Source: JABCZH01 sp963803775 (lineage in GTDB: Bacteria; Acidobacteriota; Terriglobia; Terriglobales; Acidobacteriaceae). Taken from it: a stretch of 64,000 nt of DNA. The translations under genes were made by a program, and so were the position numbers. Under the pieces are notes generated by a model, which did no database searches, was not told where the DNA came from, and saw only the letters and a list, made by a program, of their open reading frames with translations. Where the stretch lies: NCBI GenBank assembly GCA_963803775.1, contig CAWDNS010000001.1:310001-374000 (forward strand), in the 5' to 3' direction. This document shows positions 1-8,033 of this stretch, piece after piece. The stretch's first letter is position 1, and each line of letters starts with the position of its first letter.

Positions 1-522
1 GATTAGCTTGGCGTCATGCAGAACGCCGGGTGGATCGTCGTCGATGCGGACGCGGATGCGGTCAGCTTTCTCGACTACGTGGCGGTTGGTGACGATGTAA
101 CCTTTGGCGTCGACGATGACGCCTGATCCGAGAGAGCGCTCACGAATGGGGCCTTGGCTACCGCCCTGGCCGCCGAAGAAACGGTCGAAGAAATCGTCGA
201 AGGGATTCTGGTCGTCGCCTCCACCTTCCTGATCGCCTCCGCCACGACGGCGGTGGGGCTGCGCCTTAATGGTGGATTCGGTATTGATGTTGACAACGCT
301 GGGTTCCAATTGCTTGGCAATCTGGGAGAACTGGTTGGAGAGTTGCTGCGGCGAAGGAATGGTCAACGGAGTGGCGGACTCGGAACTCTTTTTGCTCTCC
401 TGGCCGCGAACGCCCTTGGAAATGACGGTGCCAATCAGAATGCCCAGGGTTAGCGTGGCCAAAATGGTGAGAGTGTAGGCTGGTTTCCAACGGGTTCCGG
501 CGGCACTTGCTTGCGGATCCAT
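1..522 (-). CDS. HtrA/Do-like periplasmic serine protease, N-terminal part
   Basis: The reading frame runs off the left edge with no stop, leaving about 174 N-terminal residues. Translation from ATG at 522 gives a hydrophobic segment at residues 17-35 (signal anchor), a linker rich in Gly and Gln, then RSLGSGVIVDAKGYIVTNRH followed by VVEKAD, the trypsin-like fold of DegP/HtrA with the catalytic His. The motif is TNRHVV rather than the usual TNNHVV. The catalytic Asp, Ser and any PDZ domains lie outside the window. A GGAGGA Shine-Dalgarno sits about 9 nt before the ATG. The family performs envelope protein quality control. Confidence 0.88.
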   Translation of the reverse strand, partial: MDPQASAAGTRWKPAYTLTILATLTLGILIGTVISKGVRGQESKKSSESATPLTIPSPQQLSNQFSQIAKQLEPSVVNINTESTIKAQPHRRRGGGDQEGGGDDQNPFDDFFDRFFGGQGGSQGPIRERSLGSGVIVDAKGYIVTNRHVVEKADRIRVRIDDDPPGVLHDAKLI

Positions 523-551
523 ACGATCACTTCCTCCAGAGATGCTGTGAC

Positions 552-557
552 ATTATA
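552..557 (-). promoter_or_regulatory. -10 element upstream of htrA-like gene
   Basis: A perfect TATAAT is read on the minus strand about 30 bp before the ATG at 522, giving a predicted leader near 23 nt that contains the GGAGGA ribosome site. No convincing -35 box lies 16-18 bp upstream, where the sequence is C-rich. Confidence 0.5.
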
Positions 558-638
558 CCGTTTTGGGGTGTGGGGGCGAGCCTGCGAGTTTTGACAGTTG
601 GACGTGGGAATGGGGGAAAGAGTTTTGTTAGGGGCGGC

Positions 639-2048
639 TTATGGCGTAGCTCGGAAAATGGTGCCGCAGCCGTCGGTACCACAGTTTTGTCCGGCCCCGC
701 CGTAAAGAGTCGTGCTGTAGAGACTACCGGATCGGTCAAACACCAATTTCGCGTCTGGATAGAATCCATTGCTGTGGCCCGTAAAACTGTACAGTACGGC
801 CGCTGCCCAAACATTTTCCCAAATGGCGCTGTCGGAGATCATGGTAAAGACATCGCCTGAGCGAAACGCGCCCTTACTGCTTGCCGTCCCATATATTTGG
901 CCTTTGGGCCCAAGCGTGACTCCAGCTCTGGGCTGTGCACCGTCGTTCTCCCCGGTAAACCTATATAACAGCTTTTCCGTCCAAGGTTTGGAGCCTTCCG
1001 GAGGATGTTCTAGCTCAAAGATAGTTCCGTTTCCGTTGTCTCCGCCGCCCACGGTAGTTCCATACAGATTTCCCATTTCGTCCAAGACAACGCCGCCATC
1101 CGGGTTACCGCCATCCGGGTTGCTTCTGAAGCGGTACAACGTTGTCTCGCCCCATTCCCCGCCCATGCCACTGGGTGGAGTGAGTTCGAAGACTGTGCCG
1201 CAGCCAGTCCCACCTACGCCGCCGTCACATAAGCCGATGACACTACCACCATAGTAGGTGGTCCCATAAATGTTGCCCTCGCTGTCTAGAACCAAGCCGC
1301 CGTTCGGAGCCGCTCCGTCTCCAGTGGCGCTCGCTTCGGTGGCGCCTGCAAAACTGTGTAAAACATTTTCTGTCCACGAGTCGCCCTCGCTGTTCGGCGG
1401 ACTTAGCTCGAAGACCGTCCCACAGTAGCCGTAGAGGCTATTGCAATTTGTCCCCTTGCCCCCTCCGAACTGAGTTGCGCCGTATAGGTTGCCGGCGCTG
1501 TCGAACACCAAGTCGCCCTGAGGAAAATAGCCGTCGGTGAGGTCCTTAAAGCTATAGAGCACGGATTCCGTCCAGGCTCCGCTAGGCTGCGCCGGTGGCG
1601 ACAATTCATACACAGTCCCGCATCCCACGACGCTTCCCAGCAGCGTGCAGGTACCTGTGCCGTTATAAGCCGTCGTACCGTAGAGGTTACCGGACGCATC
1701 GATAATCAAGCCGCCAGCGGGTGTACCACCATCGCCATAAGTTCGGCCCTTAAAAACGTAAAGCACCGTCTCCGTCCAAGGATCGCCCTGCTTGGCTGGC
1801 GGGGCAAGCTGAAACACAGTTCCACATTGGCCCGCTCCAGCGCACGCGGAAGATCCGCCTTCCGAGGTCGCTCCGTAGAGATTGCCTTGTTTATCAAAGA
1901 CCATCCCACCGACAGGCGTGGCACCGTCGGGTAAGCCTTGAAAGCTGTAGAGCACCTGCTCGTTCCACTGGGCGAAAGCTGGTGGGGCAACGGCGAAGAT
2001 AAGGGCGTAGAAGATTGACCAGCGGAGGAGCTTGGATTGGCGGGTCAT
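639..2048 (-). CDS. Secreted GloVer-repeat protein
   Basis: About 469 residues. The start at 2048 (MTRQSKLLRWSIFY) is preferred over upstream ATGs because it begins a signal peptide ending near PPAFA|Q and follows GAGGAGAT. The mature protein is seven tandem repeats of about 55-70 residues with the pattern VLYSF..DG..P.GGLV.D..GNLYGTT..GG..GCGTVFEL.PP (TIGR03803-type GloVer repeats, beta-propeller-like). Such proteins are abundant in Acidobacteria and Verrucomicrobia. The role is unknown, and a cell-surface or extracellular location is inferred. No sorting domain follows the last repeat. Confidence 0.85.
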   Translation of the reverse strand: MTRQSKLLRWSIFYALIFAVAPPAFAQWNEQVLYSFQGLPDGATPVGGMVFDKQGNLYGATSEGGSSACAGAGQCGTVFQLAPPAKQGDPWTETVLYVFKGRTYGDGGTPAGGLIIDASGNLYGTTAYNGTGTCTLLGSVVGCGTVYELSPPAQPSGAWTESVLYSFKDLTDGYFPQGDLVFDSAGNLYGATQFGGGKGTNCNSLYGYCGTVFELSPPNSEGDSWTENVLHSFAGATEASATGDGAAPNGGLVLDSEGNIYGTTYYGGSVIGLCDGGVGGTGCGTVFELTPPSGMGGEWGETTLYRFRSNPDGGNPDGGVVLDEMGNLYGTTVGGGDNGNGTIFELEHPPEGSKPWTEKLLYRFTGENDGAQPRAGVTLGPKGQIYGTASSKGAFRSGDVFTMISDSAIWENVWAAAVLYSFTGHSNGFYPDAKLVFDRSGSLYSTTLYGGAGQNCGTDGCGTIFRATP

Positions 2049-2167
2049 GGCGGGAGACGATCTCCTCATTCGGCGTCGCTGGGGAGGCAGGGACGGCGCG
2101 GACTTGGGGATAATAGCGCGGATTTGGGGAGGTGTCCATGATGCTCGTCGGCGGGAGTGCCTCCCCC

Positions 2168-2193
2168 GCACGGGCGAGGACGCCCGCGCCTAC
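2168..2193. repeat. GGCGRGACGCC-type intergenic repeat, copy 1
   Basis: Short GC-rich palindromic sequence of the form GGCGAGGACGCCCGCGCC. Related copies are at 5635-5659 and 14542-14566, all intergenic. Confidence 0.6.
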
Positions 2194-2237
2194 ATTTGCT
2201 CGGCTGGACGGGCGAGGGCGGCTGTCTCCCAACGCGC

Positions 2238-2297
2238 AAGGTGCATCGCGCACGAGCTAAATGCATAGGTCCTTCGCTTCGCTCAGGATGACGTCGG
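2238..2297 (+). repeat. 60-bp direct repeat, left copy flanking Phd/VapC
   Basis: The segment matches 3138-3197 without gaps at an offset of exactly 900 bp, with three mismatches. It contains ATCGCGCACGAGCTAAAT and the core CCTTCGCTTCGCTCAGGATG, a dispersed repeat also found (partly inverted) at 13018-13043 and 35846-35873. The two copies bracket the toxin-antitoxin genes. Confidence 0.85.
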
Positions 2298-2381
2298 GTT
2301 CGGGGCGTTCTGCCCCTAGGTGTTTCGTTGTGTACATCGGAGAATAAAGCGGTGCTTTGTAGTTTTGCTAAGGCATGATAG

Positions 2382-2405
2382 ACTAAGTTCTTTAAACTAA
2401 GTTCT
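2382..2405 (+). promoter_or_regulatory. Candidate autoregulatory operator of Phd/VapC module
   Basis: A perfect 10-bp direct repeat ACTAAGTTCT occurs at 2382-2391 and 2396-2405 (14-bp period), between a possible -35 TTGCTA (2365-2370) and the ATG at 2416. AT-rich -10 candidates TTTAAA and TATATA overlap it. No Shine-Dalgarno is visible before the ATG. Binding by the Phd-type antitoxin is inferred from position. Confidence 0.5.
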
Positions 2406-2415
2406 ATATAACACT

Positions 2416-2661
2416 ATGAAAACAGTTAATATTCACGAGGCTAAGACTCAGCTCTCGAAACTTGTGGAAGCGGCGTCGAAGGGTGAGACGTTCATCATTG
2501 CCAAGGCTGGAAAGCCAGTCGTAAAGGTTACTGCTCTCAGCGCTCCCATCGGTTCTCAAGTACGGCGGCTCGGGTTCATGGCGGGGCAGATCTCTGTGCC
2601 GGATGACTTTGATCAAATGGGCAAAGAGGAGATCGAGCGAATCTTCGGTGGAAGTGCGTGA
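2416..2661 (+). CDS. Type II antitoxin, Phd/YefM family
   Basis: 81 residues. The N-terminus MKTVNIHEAKTQLSKLVEAA followed by a stretch with KAGKPVVKV is the classic Phd/YefM DNA-binding fold. The C-terminal part (PDDFDQMGKEEIERIFGGSA) is the likely toxin-neutralising tail. Its stop overlaps the GTG start of the PIN toxin by 4 bp, so the two are translationally coupled. Autoregulation through the repeated ACTAAGTTCT sites upstream is likely. The pair lies between two 60-bp direct repeats, which suggests it was gained as a unit. Confidence 0.9.
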   Translation: MKTVNIHEAKTQLSKLVEAASKGETFIIAKAGKPVVKVTALSAPIGSQVRRLGFMAGQISVPDDFDQMGKEEIERIFGGSA

Positions 2662-3044
2662 AACTTCTGCTGGATACGCATCTTCTGCTCTGGGCTGCGA
2701 GTGAACCCCAACGGCTCTCAAAACAGGCGCGAACCCTGATCGCCGATGCGGAGAATGAGCTTCTGTTCAGTGCGGCTAGTTTATGGGAAGTGGCAATTAA
2801 ACGCGGGTTGGGCCGGGAAGATTTTAAAGTGGATGCGCGGCTGCTGCGCCGCGGTCTATTGGACAATGGGTACGGCGAGCTGCCGATCATCAGCAATCAT
2901 GTAGTTGCCACCGAGAGTTTGCCGCCGATACACAAAGATCCTTTCGACAGAATCTTAGTGGCCCAGGCGACGCTCGAGGGGATTACGCTGCTGACTATCG
3001 ATTCCTTGGTGTCGCAGTACCCGGGGCCGATCAGGACGGTGTAG
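2658..3044 (+). CDS. PIN-domain toxin, VapC-like ribonuclease
   Basis: 128 residues from a GTG start inside the antitoxin 3' end. MKLLLDTHLLLW carries the first PIN-domain acidic residue, SLWEVAIK the conserved Glu, and HKDPFDRILVAQA the later Asp residues of the metal site. The near-terminal LLTIDSLVSQYPG is typical of this PIN subgroup, which pairs with Phd-type antitoxins. The family cleaves RNA, often initiator tRNA or rRNA; the target here is unknown. All acidic positions expected for activity appear present. Confidence 0.9.
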   Translation: MKLLLDTHLLLWAASEPQRLSKQARTLIADAENELLFSAASLWEVAIKRGLGREDFKVDARLLRRGLLDNGYGELPIISNHVVATESLPPIHKDPFDRILVAQATLEGITLLTIDSLVSQYPGPIRTV

Positions 3045-3137
3045 TGGTCTGGCGGCAGAAAGCTGCTAAGCCTGCGCTCGGTTGAACAGACCCTTTGACT
3101 TCGCTCAGGGCGGGCTTAGGGCGTCTGTCCGTGGGGG

Positions 3138-3197
3138 AAGGTTCATCGCGCACGAGCTAAATACATAGGTCCTTCGCTTCGCTCAGGATGACATCGG
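3138..3197 (+). repeat. 60-bp direct repeat, right copy flanking Phd/VapC
   Basis: Partner of 2238-2297, exactly 900 bp downstream with three substitutions. It lies 94 bp after the toxin stop. Confidence 0.85.
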
Positions 3198-3234
3198 GGT
3201 TGGGTACCGCTGTTCCCGCGTGGGCAGCGACTTA

Positions 3235-3687
3235 CTACTGCGCGTCCTGGGGAAAGGATTTGAAGACTACGGCGCGAGAGCTTGAGGCGGCTTTCTGGTC
3301 GGCGGCGGGGTGGAAGTTGGTGAGGGCACCTTTGATTATGTGATAAGCCTCGTCGTTGGGAGTTTTGCCTTCGCCGCGATCGACGGTACCGGTGAATTCG
3401 AAGCGGACGCCATTGATGGTGTCGGTGATGAAAGTGAGTTTGTTGCCCTCGAGTTTGCCTTGTTTGAAGAATTGGTCGACGAAGGATTTGTGGTCGCTAT
3501 CGGGGTTTTCATACCGAGAGACGAAACCGGTAACTCTGCCGTCGTCCTCAACGGTTACCTGCACGAATTCGCCTTCCTGAAGGAAAGTGTACATCCCAGA
3601 ATAATTTTCAGATGGGGCGGGAGTAGGAGTGGTTTGGGCAATGAGGGAAGTCGAGAGTGCGAGGATGAGGAGGGTGACCAGTTTCAT
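3235..3687 (-). CDS. Secreted protein of unknown function
   Basis: 150 residues with a signal peptide (MKLVTLLILALSTSLIAQ). The mature part contains NYSGMYTFLQEGEFVQVTVE and a later GVRFEFTGTVDRG, a beta-rich layout resembling small lipocalin-like stability or binding domains, but no family was recognised with certainty. It ends in QDAQ. It appears to be a single-gene unit between the repeat region and the divergent TonB-like gene. Confidence 0.7.
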   Translation of the reverse strand: MKLVTLLILALSTSLIAQTTPTPAPSENYSGMYTFLQEGEFVQVTVEDDGRVTGFVSRYENPDSDHKSFVDQFFKQGKLEGNKLTFITDTINGVRFEFTGTVDRGEGKTPNDEAYHIIKGALTNFHPAADQKAASSSRAVVFKSFPQDAQ

Positions 3688-3848
3688 ATTTGTATTAGAG
3701 CATGGTTACAAGGAACCTCGCGACTGTCGTGGAATCCCACCCCTTCGTCTGCGCTCAGGGCAGGCTCTTTCTCAAAGTGCGCGAAAGGATGGGGCAACCG
3801 GCTCCACACGTCCCAATTTGGGCGCGGCGTTGGGCTGCTATCGGCGGC

Positions 3849-3854
3849 TATAAT
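3849..3854 (+). promoter_or_regulatory. -10 element upstream of TonB-like gene
   Basis: Perfect TATAAT 30 bp before the ATG at 3884. It predicts transcription starting near 3861 and supports the ATG rather than the GTG at 3869 as start. No clear -35 box. Confidence 0.45.
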
Positions 3855-3883
3855 GAGAGCACTCGCAAGTGGTGACGCACGGC

Positions 3884-5623
3884 ATGAGACAACGCTTTAA
3901 ATTGATTGAGACGGAGTTGAAACGGCGGCCGGTGCCGCTTGCCGTGCCCGCGTTCCTGGTCGAGGTTGCTCCCTGGCATAAAACGTTTTTTGAGAATCTG
4001 CGGGATCTGGTTCGGCTTCCGCAGGAAGCGCCACTGCGAGTAGTGTCGCGGCCGGGAACGTTTTGGGACGATGTGTTTGTGGCTTCTCCGCTGCCCTGGC
4101 GACGATTGGCGGAGTCGGCGGTTGGACATGCGGCGGTGATTGCGATGGTGCTGGGCGCGTCGGCAGTGTGGCCGCAGGAAACGCGAGTGGTGGAATCGGC
4201 GGTGTTTCATAGATCAGACGTGGTTTACTACTCGGCGCCGGAATACTTGCAGCAGTTGAATACAGGTGCCGCGAAGGCGCGGGCACAGCAGAAGGCTGAT
4301 CCGGCGTATGCGCCGCAGCCGATTATTTCGGTGCCGTCGGAACCGGATAATCGGCGGCAGACGATTGTTGTTCCTCCCAAGCTGAAGTTGGATCACTATG
4401 TGCCGTTGCCCAATGTAGTGGCGTGGGGGCCGGCTAGGCCTGCGGTTCCATTGGCGGCGACCAGCCAGACGACCAACCTGCGGGTGCCGGAGCTCGCGAC
4501 GGCAGTGGTGGCACCGCCTCCGGAGGTCAAGAACCGACTGAATGTGGCTCCGACACTGACGGAAACGGTGGTGGCTCCCGCGGCAGAGGTTAGCATCGCG
4601 CGTTCCAATCGCAACGTTCACATGCCGGAACCGGCAGTGGTGGAACCACCTCCGAGTGTGGAGACAGCGACGATACGGAAAGTTGGGGACATCAATATCG
4701 GTCATGCGCAAGTGGTGGCTCCGGCGCCTCAGTTGCCGGTGGGTGAACAGCGGGCGGCAATGACTCTGTCGCAAGGGCCGTTGGGAGGAGCCAGCCCGGC
4801 AGTAGTGCCTCCGCCGCCCTCGGTACAGGGACGCGGAGTTTCGGGCGCAGGCGGACGGATGATTGCGCTGAATGTAAATCCGGCAGCGCCGTCGGTGTCG
4901 GTTGAAGTACTGGCGGGAAATCGGCGCGGAACGTTTGCGGCGACGCCGGAGGGCAAGACGGGCGCTAGCGGAGCTCCGGAGATTGCAGGCGGAGGCAAGA
5001 CGGCGAGCGAATCGACGCGTGGCGCGGCCAGCAATGTGAATGGCGTGCCGCCTGGGCTATTTGTGGGAGCAGGACCGAAATCGGAGGGTAGTGTCACGGT
5101 GGCGGGCACTGGGAGACCGGGATCTGGCGCGGATCCTGTTGGTTCCGTACCGTCGCGGAGTTCGACTTCGCGGAAGACGGCCGCGGAGATGTCACCGGAT
5201 CGACAGACCGAAGAAGAACGCAAAGTGTTTGCGGGAAGAAAATCCTATGCCATGACGCTCAGCGTTCCGAACATGAATTCCGCGGGCGGAAGCTGGGTGA
5301 TGCACTTCGTCGAGCAAAAGGAAGGCGAGAAAAAAGGGGAGTTGATGGCGCCGGTGGCGACACGCACGGCGGACCCGGGATATCCGTTGGAGATGATGCG
5401 CCAGAACGTACATGGCACGGTCATACTCGCAGCGGTAATCAATGCGGATGGCAGCGTGGGCGAGGTGCGAGTGCTGAACAGCATCGACGACCGGCTGGAT
5501 GAATATGCTTCGAATGCGCTCTCGCGATGGCGGTTTCTGCCGGCCTTGAAGAATGGGAATCCGGTGGCGCTGCAGGCGGTGGTGATGATTCCCTTCAGGC
5601 CGCGGGAGAAAGCGGGGTTTTAG
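3884..5623 (+). CDS. TonB-like energy transducer with Pro/Val-rich periplasmic linker
   Basis: About 579 residues. A cytoplasmic N-terminal stretch of about 80 residues precedes one membrane segment (GHAAVIAMVLGASAVW). A long linker follows with repeated VVAPPP/EVK-type units (AVVAPPPEV, TVVAPAAEV, AVVEPPPSV, VVAPAPQLP). The last 80 residues form a TonB C-terminal domain: YPLEMMRQNVHGTVILAAVI, DGSVGEVRVL, ASNALSRWRFLPAL. TonB proteins couple the proton-motive force to outer-membrane receptors, but many acidobacterial paralogues lack ExbB/ExbD partners, as here. The membrane segment lies unusually far from the N-terminus. GTG at 3869 is an alternative start. Confidence 0.82.
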   Translation: MRQRFKLIETELKRRPVPLAVPAFLVEVAPWHKTFFENLRDLVRLPQEAPLRVVSRPGTFWDDVFVASPLPWRRLAESAVGHAAVIAMVLGASAVWPQETRVVESAVFHRSDVVYYSAPEYLQQLNTGAAKARAQQKADPAYAPQPIISVPSEPDNRRQTIVVPPKLKLDHYVPLPNVVAWGPARPAVPLAATSQTTNLRVPELATAVVAPPPEVKNRLNVAPTLTETVVAPAAEVSIARSNRNVHMPEPAVVEPPPSVETATIRKVGDINIGHAQVVAPAPQLPVGEQRAAMTLSQGPLGGASPAVVPPPPSVQGRGVSGAGGRMIALNVNPAAPSVSVEVLAGNRRGTFAATPEGKTGASGAPEIAGGGKTASESTRGAASNVNGVPPGLFVGAGPKSEGSVTVAGTGRPGSGADPVGSVPSRSSTSRKTAAEMSPDRQTEEERKVFAGRKSYAMTLSVPNMNSAGGSWVMHFVEQKEGEKKGELMAPVATRTADPGYPLEMMRQNVHGTVILAAVINADGSVGEVRVLNSIDDRLDEYASNALSRWRFLPALKNGNPVALQAVVMIPFRPREKAGF

Positions 5624-5634
5624 AGGAGTGTTGC

Positions 5635-5659
5635 GCGACGGCGGGGACGCTCGTGCTCC
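5635..5659. repeat. GGCGRGACGCC-type intergenic repeat, copy 2
   Basis: GACGGCGGGGACGCTCGTGC between the convergent TonB-like and M20 peptidase genes. Same family as 2168-2193 and 14542-14566. Confidence 0.5.
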
Positions 5660-5673
5660 ATTAGTCAAACTAA

Positions 5674-6933
5674 TTAGTCGCGAATTCCAGCCAGGGCCAA
5701 CACCGTCAGCAGAATACGTTTGAGGCTTAATTCGCGACCGCTGCAGTCGAACCATTCCTGAAGGGTGTGAGCGCCGCCTCCGGAACCGCCGCCTCCGATG
5801 GCGATAGCTTCACGGGCAAGCGATAGCGGGATGTTGGCGTCGGTGGAGGCGCGCTGGATTTGCGCGGCGTTGCCGAGGTGGGAGTCCACAGCGCGAATTA
5901 CTTTGAGCATGCGCGCGTCAGGAGCGAGTTCTCCTGCGGGGCGATTACCGATGGCAACAATTTCAAAGCTGATGGCAGTGGAACGTCGCGGCGAAGGATT
6001 GCGGCGCTCACTCGCCTGGGTTTCTTCTTCGCTGGCGAGTTCAAGTTCACGCCGCAGCGAAGCTTCGAGACGCTCCATTTCCGACATGGAGGTAGAACGA
6101 ATATCCACACGCATGCTGGCGGACTCGGGGATGGAATTGACGGAAGTACCTCCGCGGATCACGCCGATGTTGAAAGTCGTCTTGGGAGATGTGGGGACAG
6201 GAGTCTGGGCAAAGGCTCCGATGGCGCGGGCCAGCACCAGGATTGGATTGGGAGCGCCGAAATCGCTCCAGGAATGGCCGCCAGGGCCGCGCACGATGAC
6301 TTCGAAGCGGCGGCTGCCCAGGGCCTCGGCGACGATGGTATCGGCACCGGCGCCGTCGAGCATCAGGCTGTAGCGGATGGATTCCTTCCAGCGGGGATGA
6401 GCGAAAATGTGGCGCATGCCGCGAAGATCGCCTTCGCCCTCTTCGCCGACATTGCCGATGAAAACGATTGGAGTCTGGAGGGATATTTTCGCAGCCTGCA
6501 AGGCGGCGGCGATGGCGAGCAGAGCGGCGACGCCGGCGCCGTTGTCGGAAACGCCGGGACCGTAGAGACGAGTTCCCTGCTGACGGACATTGAGTGGAGT
6601 TCCGGCGGGAAAAACGGTATCAATATGCGCGCTTAGCGAGACGAAGCCAAGTCCGGAGCCGTTGCGGAGTCCAAAGACGTTGCCCACATCGTCGATGTGG
6701 ACGTCGGTCAGTCCAACTTCGCGGAAGCGCTTCTTCAGCCATTCGGCGCGAGCAGCTTCTCCGAATGGAGGGGCGGGAATTCGTGCCATTTCGAGTTGCC
6801 AATAGGCGATCTGAGTCTCTTGCCCACGGAACCAAGCGGTGGCGGCGCGCAGCTCGGGAAGCCCGGCCAGGCGGGCAATCTCCTGCAGCGGGGTGGGCAC
6901 TGCTTCCGGCAGCGATTCGCGTGGGGAGGCCAT
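5674..6933 (-). CDS. M20-family metallopeptidase (PepT/carboxypeptidase-like)
   Basis: 419 residues. LSAHIDTVFP carries the first metal-binding His and the following Asp, VSDNGAGVAALLA the bridging Asp, and GNVGEEGEGDLRGMR the catalytic Glu pair. RGPGGHSWSDFG marks the dimerisation (lid) domain, and GGGGSGGGAHTLQEW contains the terminal His ligand. There is no signal peptide, so a cytoplasmic di- or tripeptidase role is likely. The C-terminal layout resembles acidobacterial M20 enzymes annotated as peptidase T-like. The exact substrate cannot be told from sequence. Confidence 0.9.
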   Translation of the reverse strand: MASPRESLPEAVPTPLQEIARLAGLPELRAATAWFRGQETQIAYWQLEMARIPAPPFGEAARAEWLKKRFREVGLTDVHIDDVGNVFGLRNGSGLGFVSLSAHIDTVFPAGTPLNVRQQGTRLYGPGVSDNGAGVAALLAIAAALQAAKISLQTPIVFIGNVGEEGEGDLRGMRHIFAHPRWKESIRYSLMLDGAGADTIVAEALGSRRFEVIVRGPGGHSWSDFGAPNPILVLARAIGAFAQTPVPTSPKTTFNIGVIRGGTSVNSIPESASMRVDIRSTSMSEMERLEASLRRELELASEEETQASERRNPSPRRSTAISFEIVAIGNRPAGELAPDARMLKVIRAVDSHLGNAAQIQRASTDANIPLSLAREAIAIGGGGSGGGAHTLQEWFDCSGRELSLKRILLTVLALAGIRD

Positions 6934-7069
6934 GGAACTTGTGGGTCATCTTACAACGGTTGGTAGGTCTTTGTGCGAAAAGCTAGGGGGTGAAAACGGT
7001 GGTTTCGGCAACCAGCGGCGAAGCTTGGCAATCTAACTATGCGTCTACGGCAGGTATAAAATAAAATCC

Positions 7070-7924
7070 ATGGTTAAGAATCGCATGCGCATTGCGTGGC
7101 TGAGGCTTACAGTGTTCGTACTGTGTGGTCTGATGTTACCTGCGGCGGCTGGGGCGGATGAAGGACCGCTGGAGACCATACAGCCTAAGGGCGTCACGGT
7201 GGACGAGATCATTCAGCATTTTGCGGCCAAGGAGAAAGAGTTTAAGACGGCGCGAGACCAGTACACGTATCGCCAGTCGGTGAAGGTGCAGGTGCTTGAT
7301 GGCAACACCGTCAACGGCGAGTACCAGCAGGTATTTGATGTAATCTTCGATGACCAGGGAAAGCGTATTGAGAATGTCGTATTCTCGCCGCAGTCCACAC
7401 TCGACAGTGCGGGTCTTTCCATGGATTCGGGAGACTTTGAAGACATACGGCAGCGTCTGCCGTTCGTGCTGACCAGTGACGAACTTCCTGAATACAACGT
7501 TCTCTACGTAGGGCAACAGCAGGAAGATGAACTGCGCTGTTATGTGTTCGACATTGCTCCCAAGCAGATTGTGGGCAAGAAACGATATTTTCAGGGGCGG
7601 ATCTGGGTGGATGATCACGACTTTCAGATCGTAAAGACCTACGGAAAAACTGTTCCCGACATTAACGCGGGCAAGAAGAAGGGCAAGGACGAGCACCTCT
7701 ATCCCAGATTCACCACCTGGCGGGAACAGGTTGACAACACGTATTGGTTTCCCACTTACACCCGCGCTGACGATACCCTGCACTTCATGACCGGCGACAT
7801 TCACATCCGGGAGATCGTGAAATACGAGAACTACAAGCGGTTCGGATCGAAGTCGAAGATCACCTACGATGGGAAGGAAGTTCCGAAGGCGGATGGGAAA
7901 GACCAGCCGCAGAAGCCGCAGTGA
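7070..7924 (+). CDS. Conserved secreted protein, LolA-like fold suspected
   Basis: 284 residues with a signal peptide ending near LPAAAGA. Further on, VDEIIQHFAAKEKEFKTARD resembles the N-terminal helix of outer-membrane lipoprotein-sorting (LolA/LolB-like) proteins, and RYFQGRIWVDDHDFQIVKTY the strand pattern of that fold. The Lys/Asp/Gln-rich tail is probably disordered. The family recurs in Acidobacteria without known function. A TATAAA at 7055-7060 lies only 10 bp before the ATG, so either the transcript is almost leaderless or translation begins at the Met at 7085. Confidence 0.7.
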   Translation: MVKNRMRIAWLRLTVFVLCGLMLPAAAGADEGPLETIQPKGVTVDEIIQHFAAKEKEFKTARDQYTYRQSVKVQVLDGNTVNGEYQQVFDVIFDDQGKRIENVVFSPQSTLDSAGLSMDSGDFEDIRQRLPFVLTSDELPEYNVLYVGQQQEDELRCYVFDIAPKQIVGKKRYFQGRIWVDDHDFQIVKTYGKTVPDINAGKKKGKDEHLYPRFTTWREQVDNTYWFPTYTRADDTLHFMTGDIHIREIVKYENYKRFGSKSKITYDGKEVPKADGKDQPQKPQ

Positions 7925-7927
7925 GCC

Positions 7928-7955
7928 GTCAGCATTCAGCACTCCGCATTCAGCC
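7928..7955. repeat. Heptamer array, class TGCTGAG (inverted arm)
   Basis: Four 7-bp units read GTCAGCA TTCAGCA CTCCGCA TTCAGCC directly after the stop at 7924. They are complementary to the array at 7999-8033, so transcripts could fold into a long imperfect stem. Confidence 0.8.
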
Positions 7956-7998
7956 CTGCACGGCCGTGGTGATCCCTTTAACTTCCAGCGGATGTTAT

Positions 7999-8033
7999 GG
8001 CTGAATGCTGATGGCTGAGTGCTGAGTGCTCAG
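7999..8033. repeat. Heptamer array, class TGCTGAG (direct arm)
   Basis: Five units read GGCTGAA TGCTGAT GGCTGAG TGCTGAG TGCTCAG. The last unit overlaps the stop codon of the HNH gene at 8030. The space between the two arms is 43 bp and lies between convergent genes, so a bidirectional terminator role is possible. Confidence 0.82.

Larger units (their letters stand above)
2049..2415. other. Intergenic region with interspersed repeats
   Basis: This 367-bp gap has no credible gene. It holds a GGCGAGGACGCC palindrome-type repeat (2168-2193), the left copy of a 60-bp direct repeat (2238-2297) and the promoter/operator of the downstream toxin-antitoxin pair (2365-2412). Confidence 0.7.

Noticed and set aside
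507..860. 117-codon plus-strand frame over the htrA/GloVer gap
   Set aside because: It overlaps the GloVer 3' end and the htrA promoter in antisense, with no homology or ribosome site.
5860..6636. 258-codon plus-strand open frame opposite the M20 peptidase
   Set aside because: Antisense shadow; the peptidase frame has all metal-site motifs.
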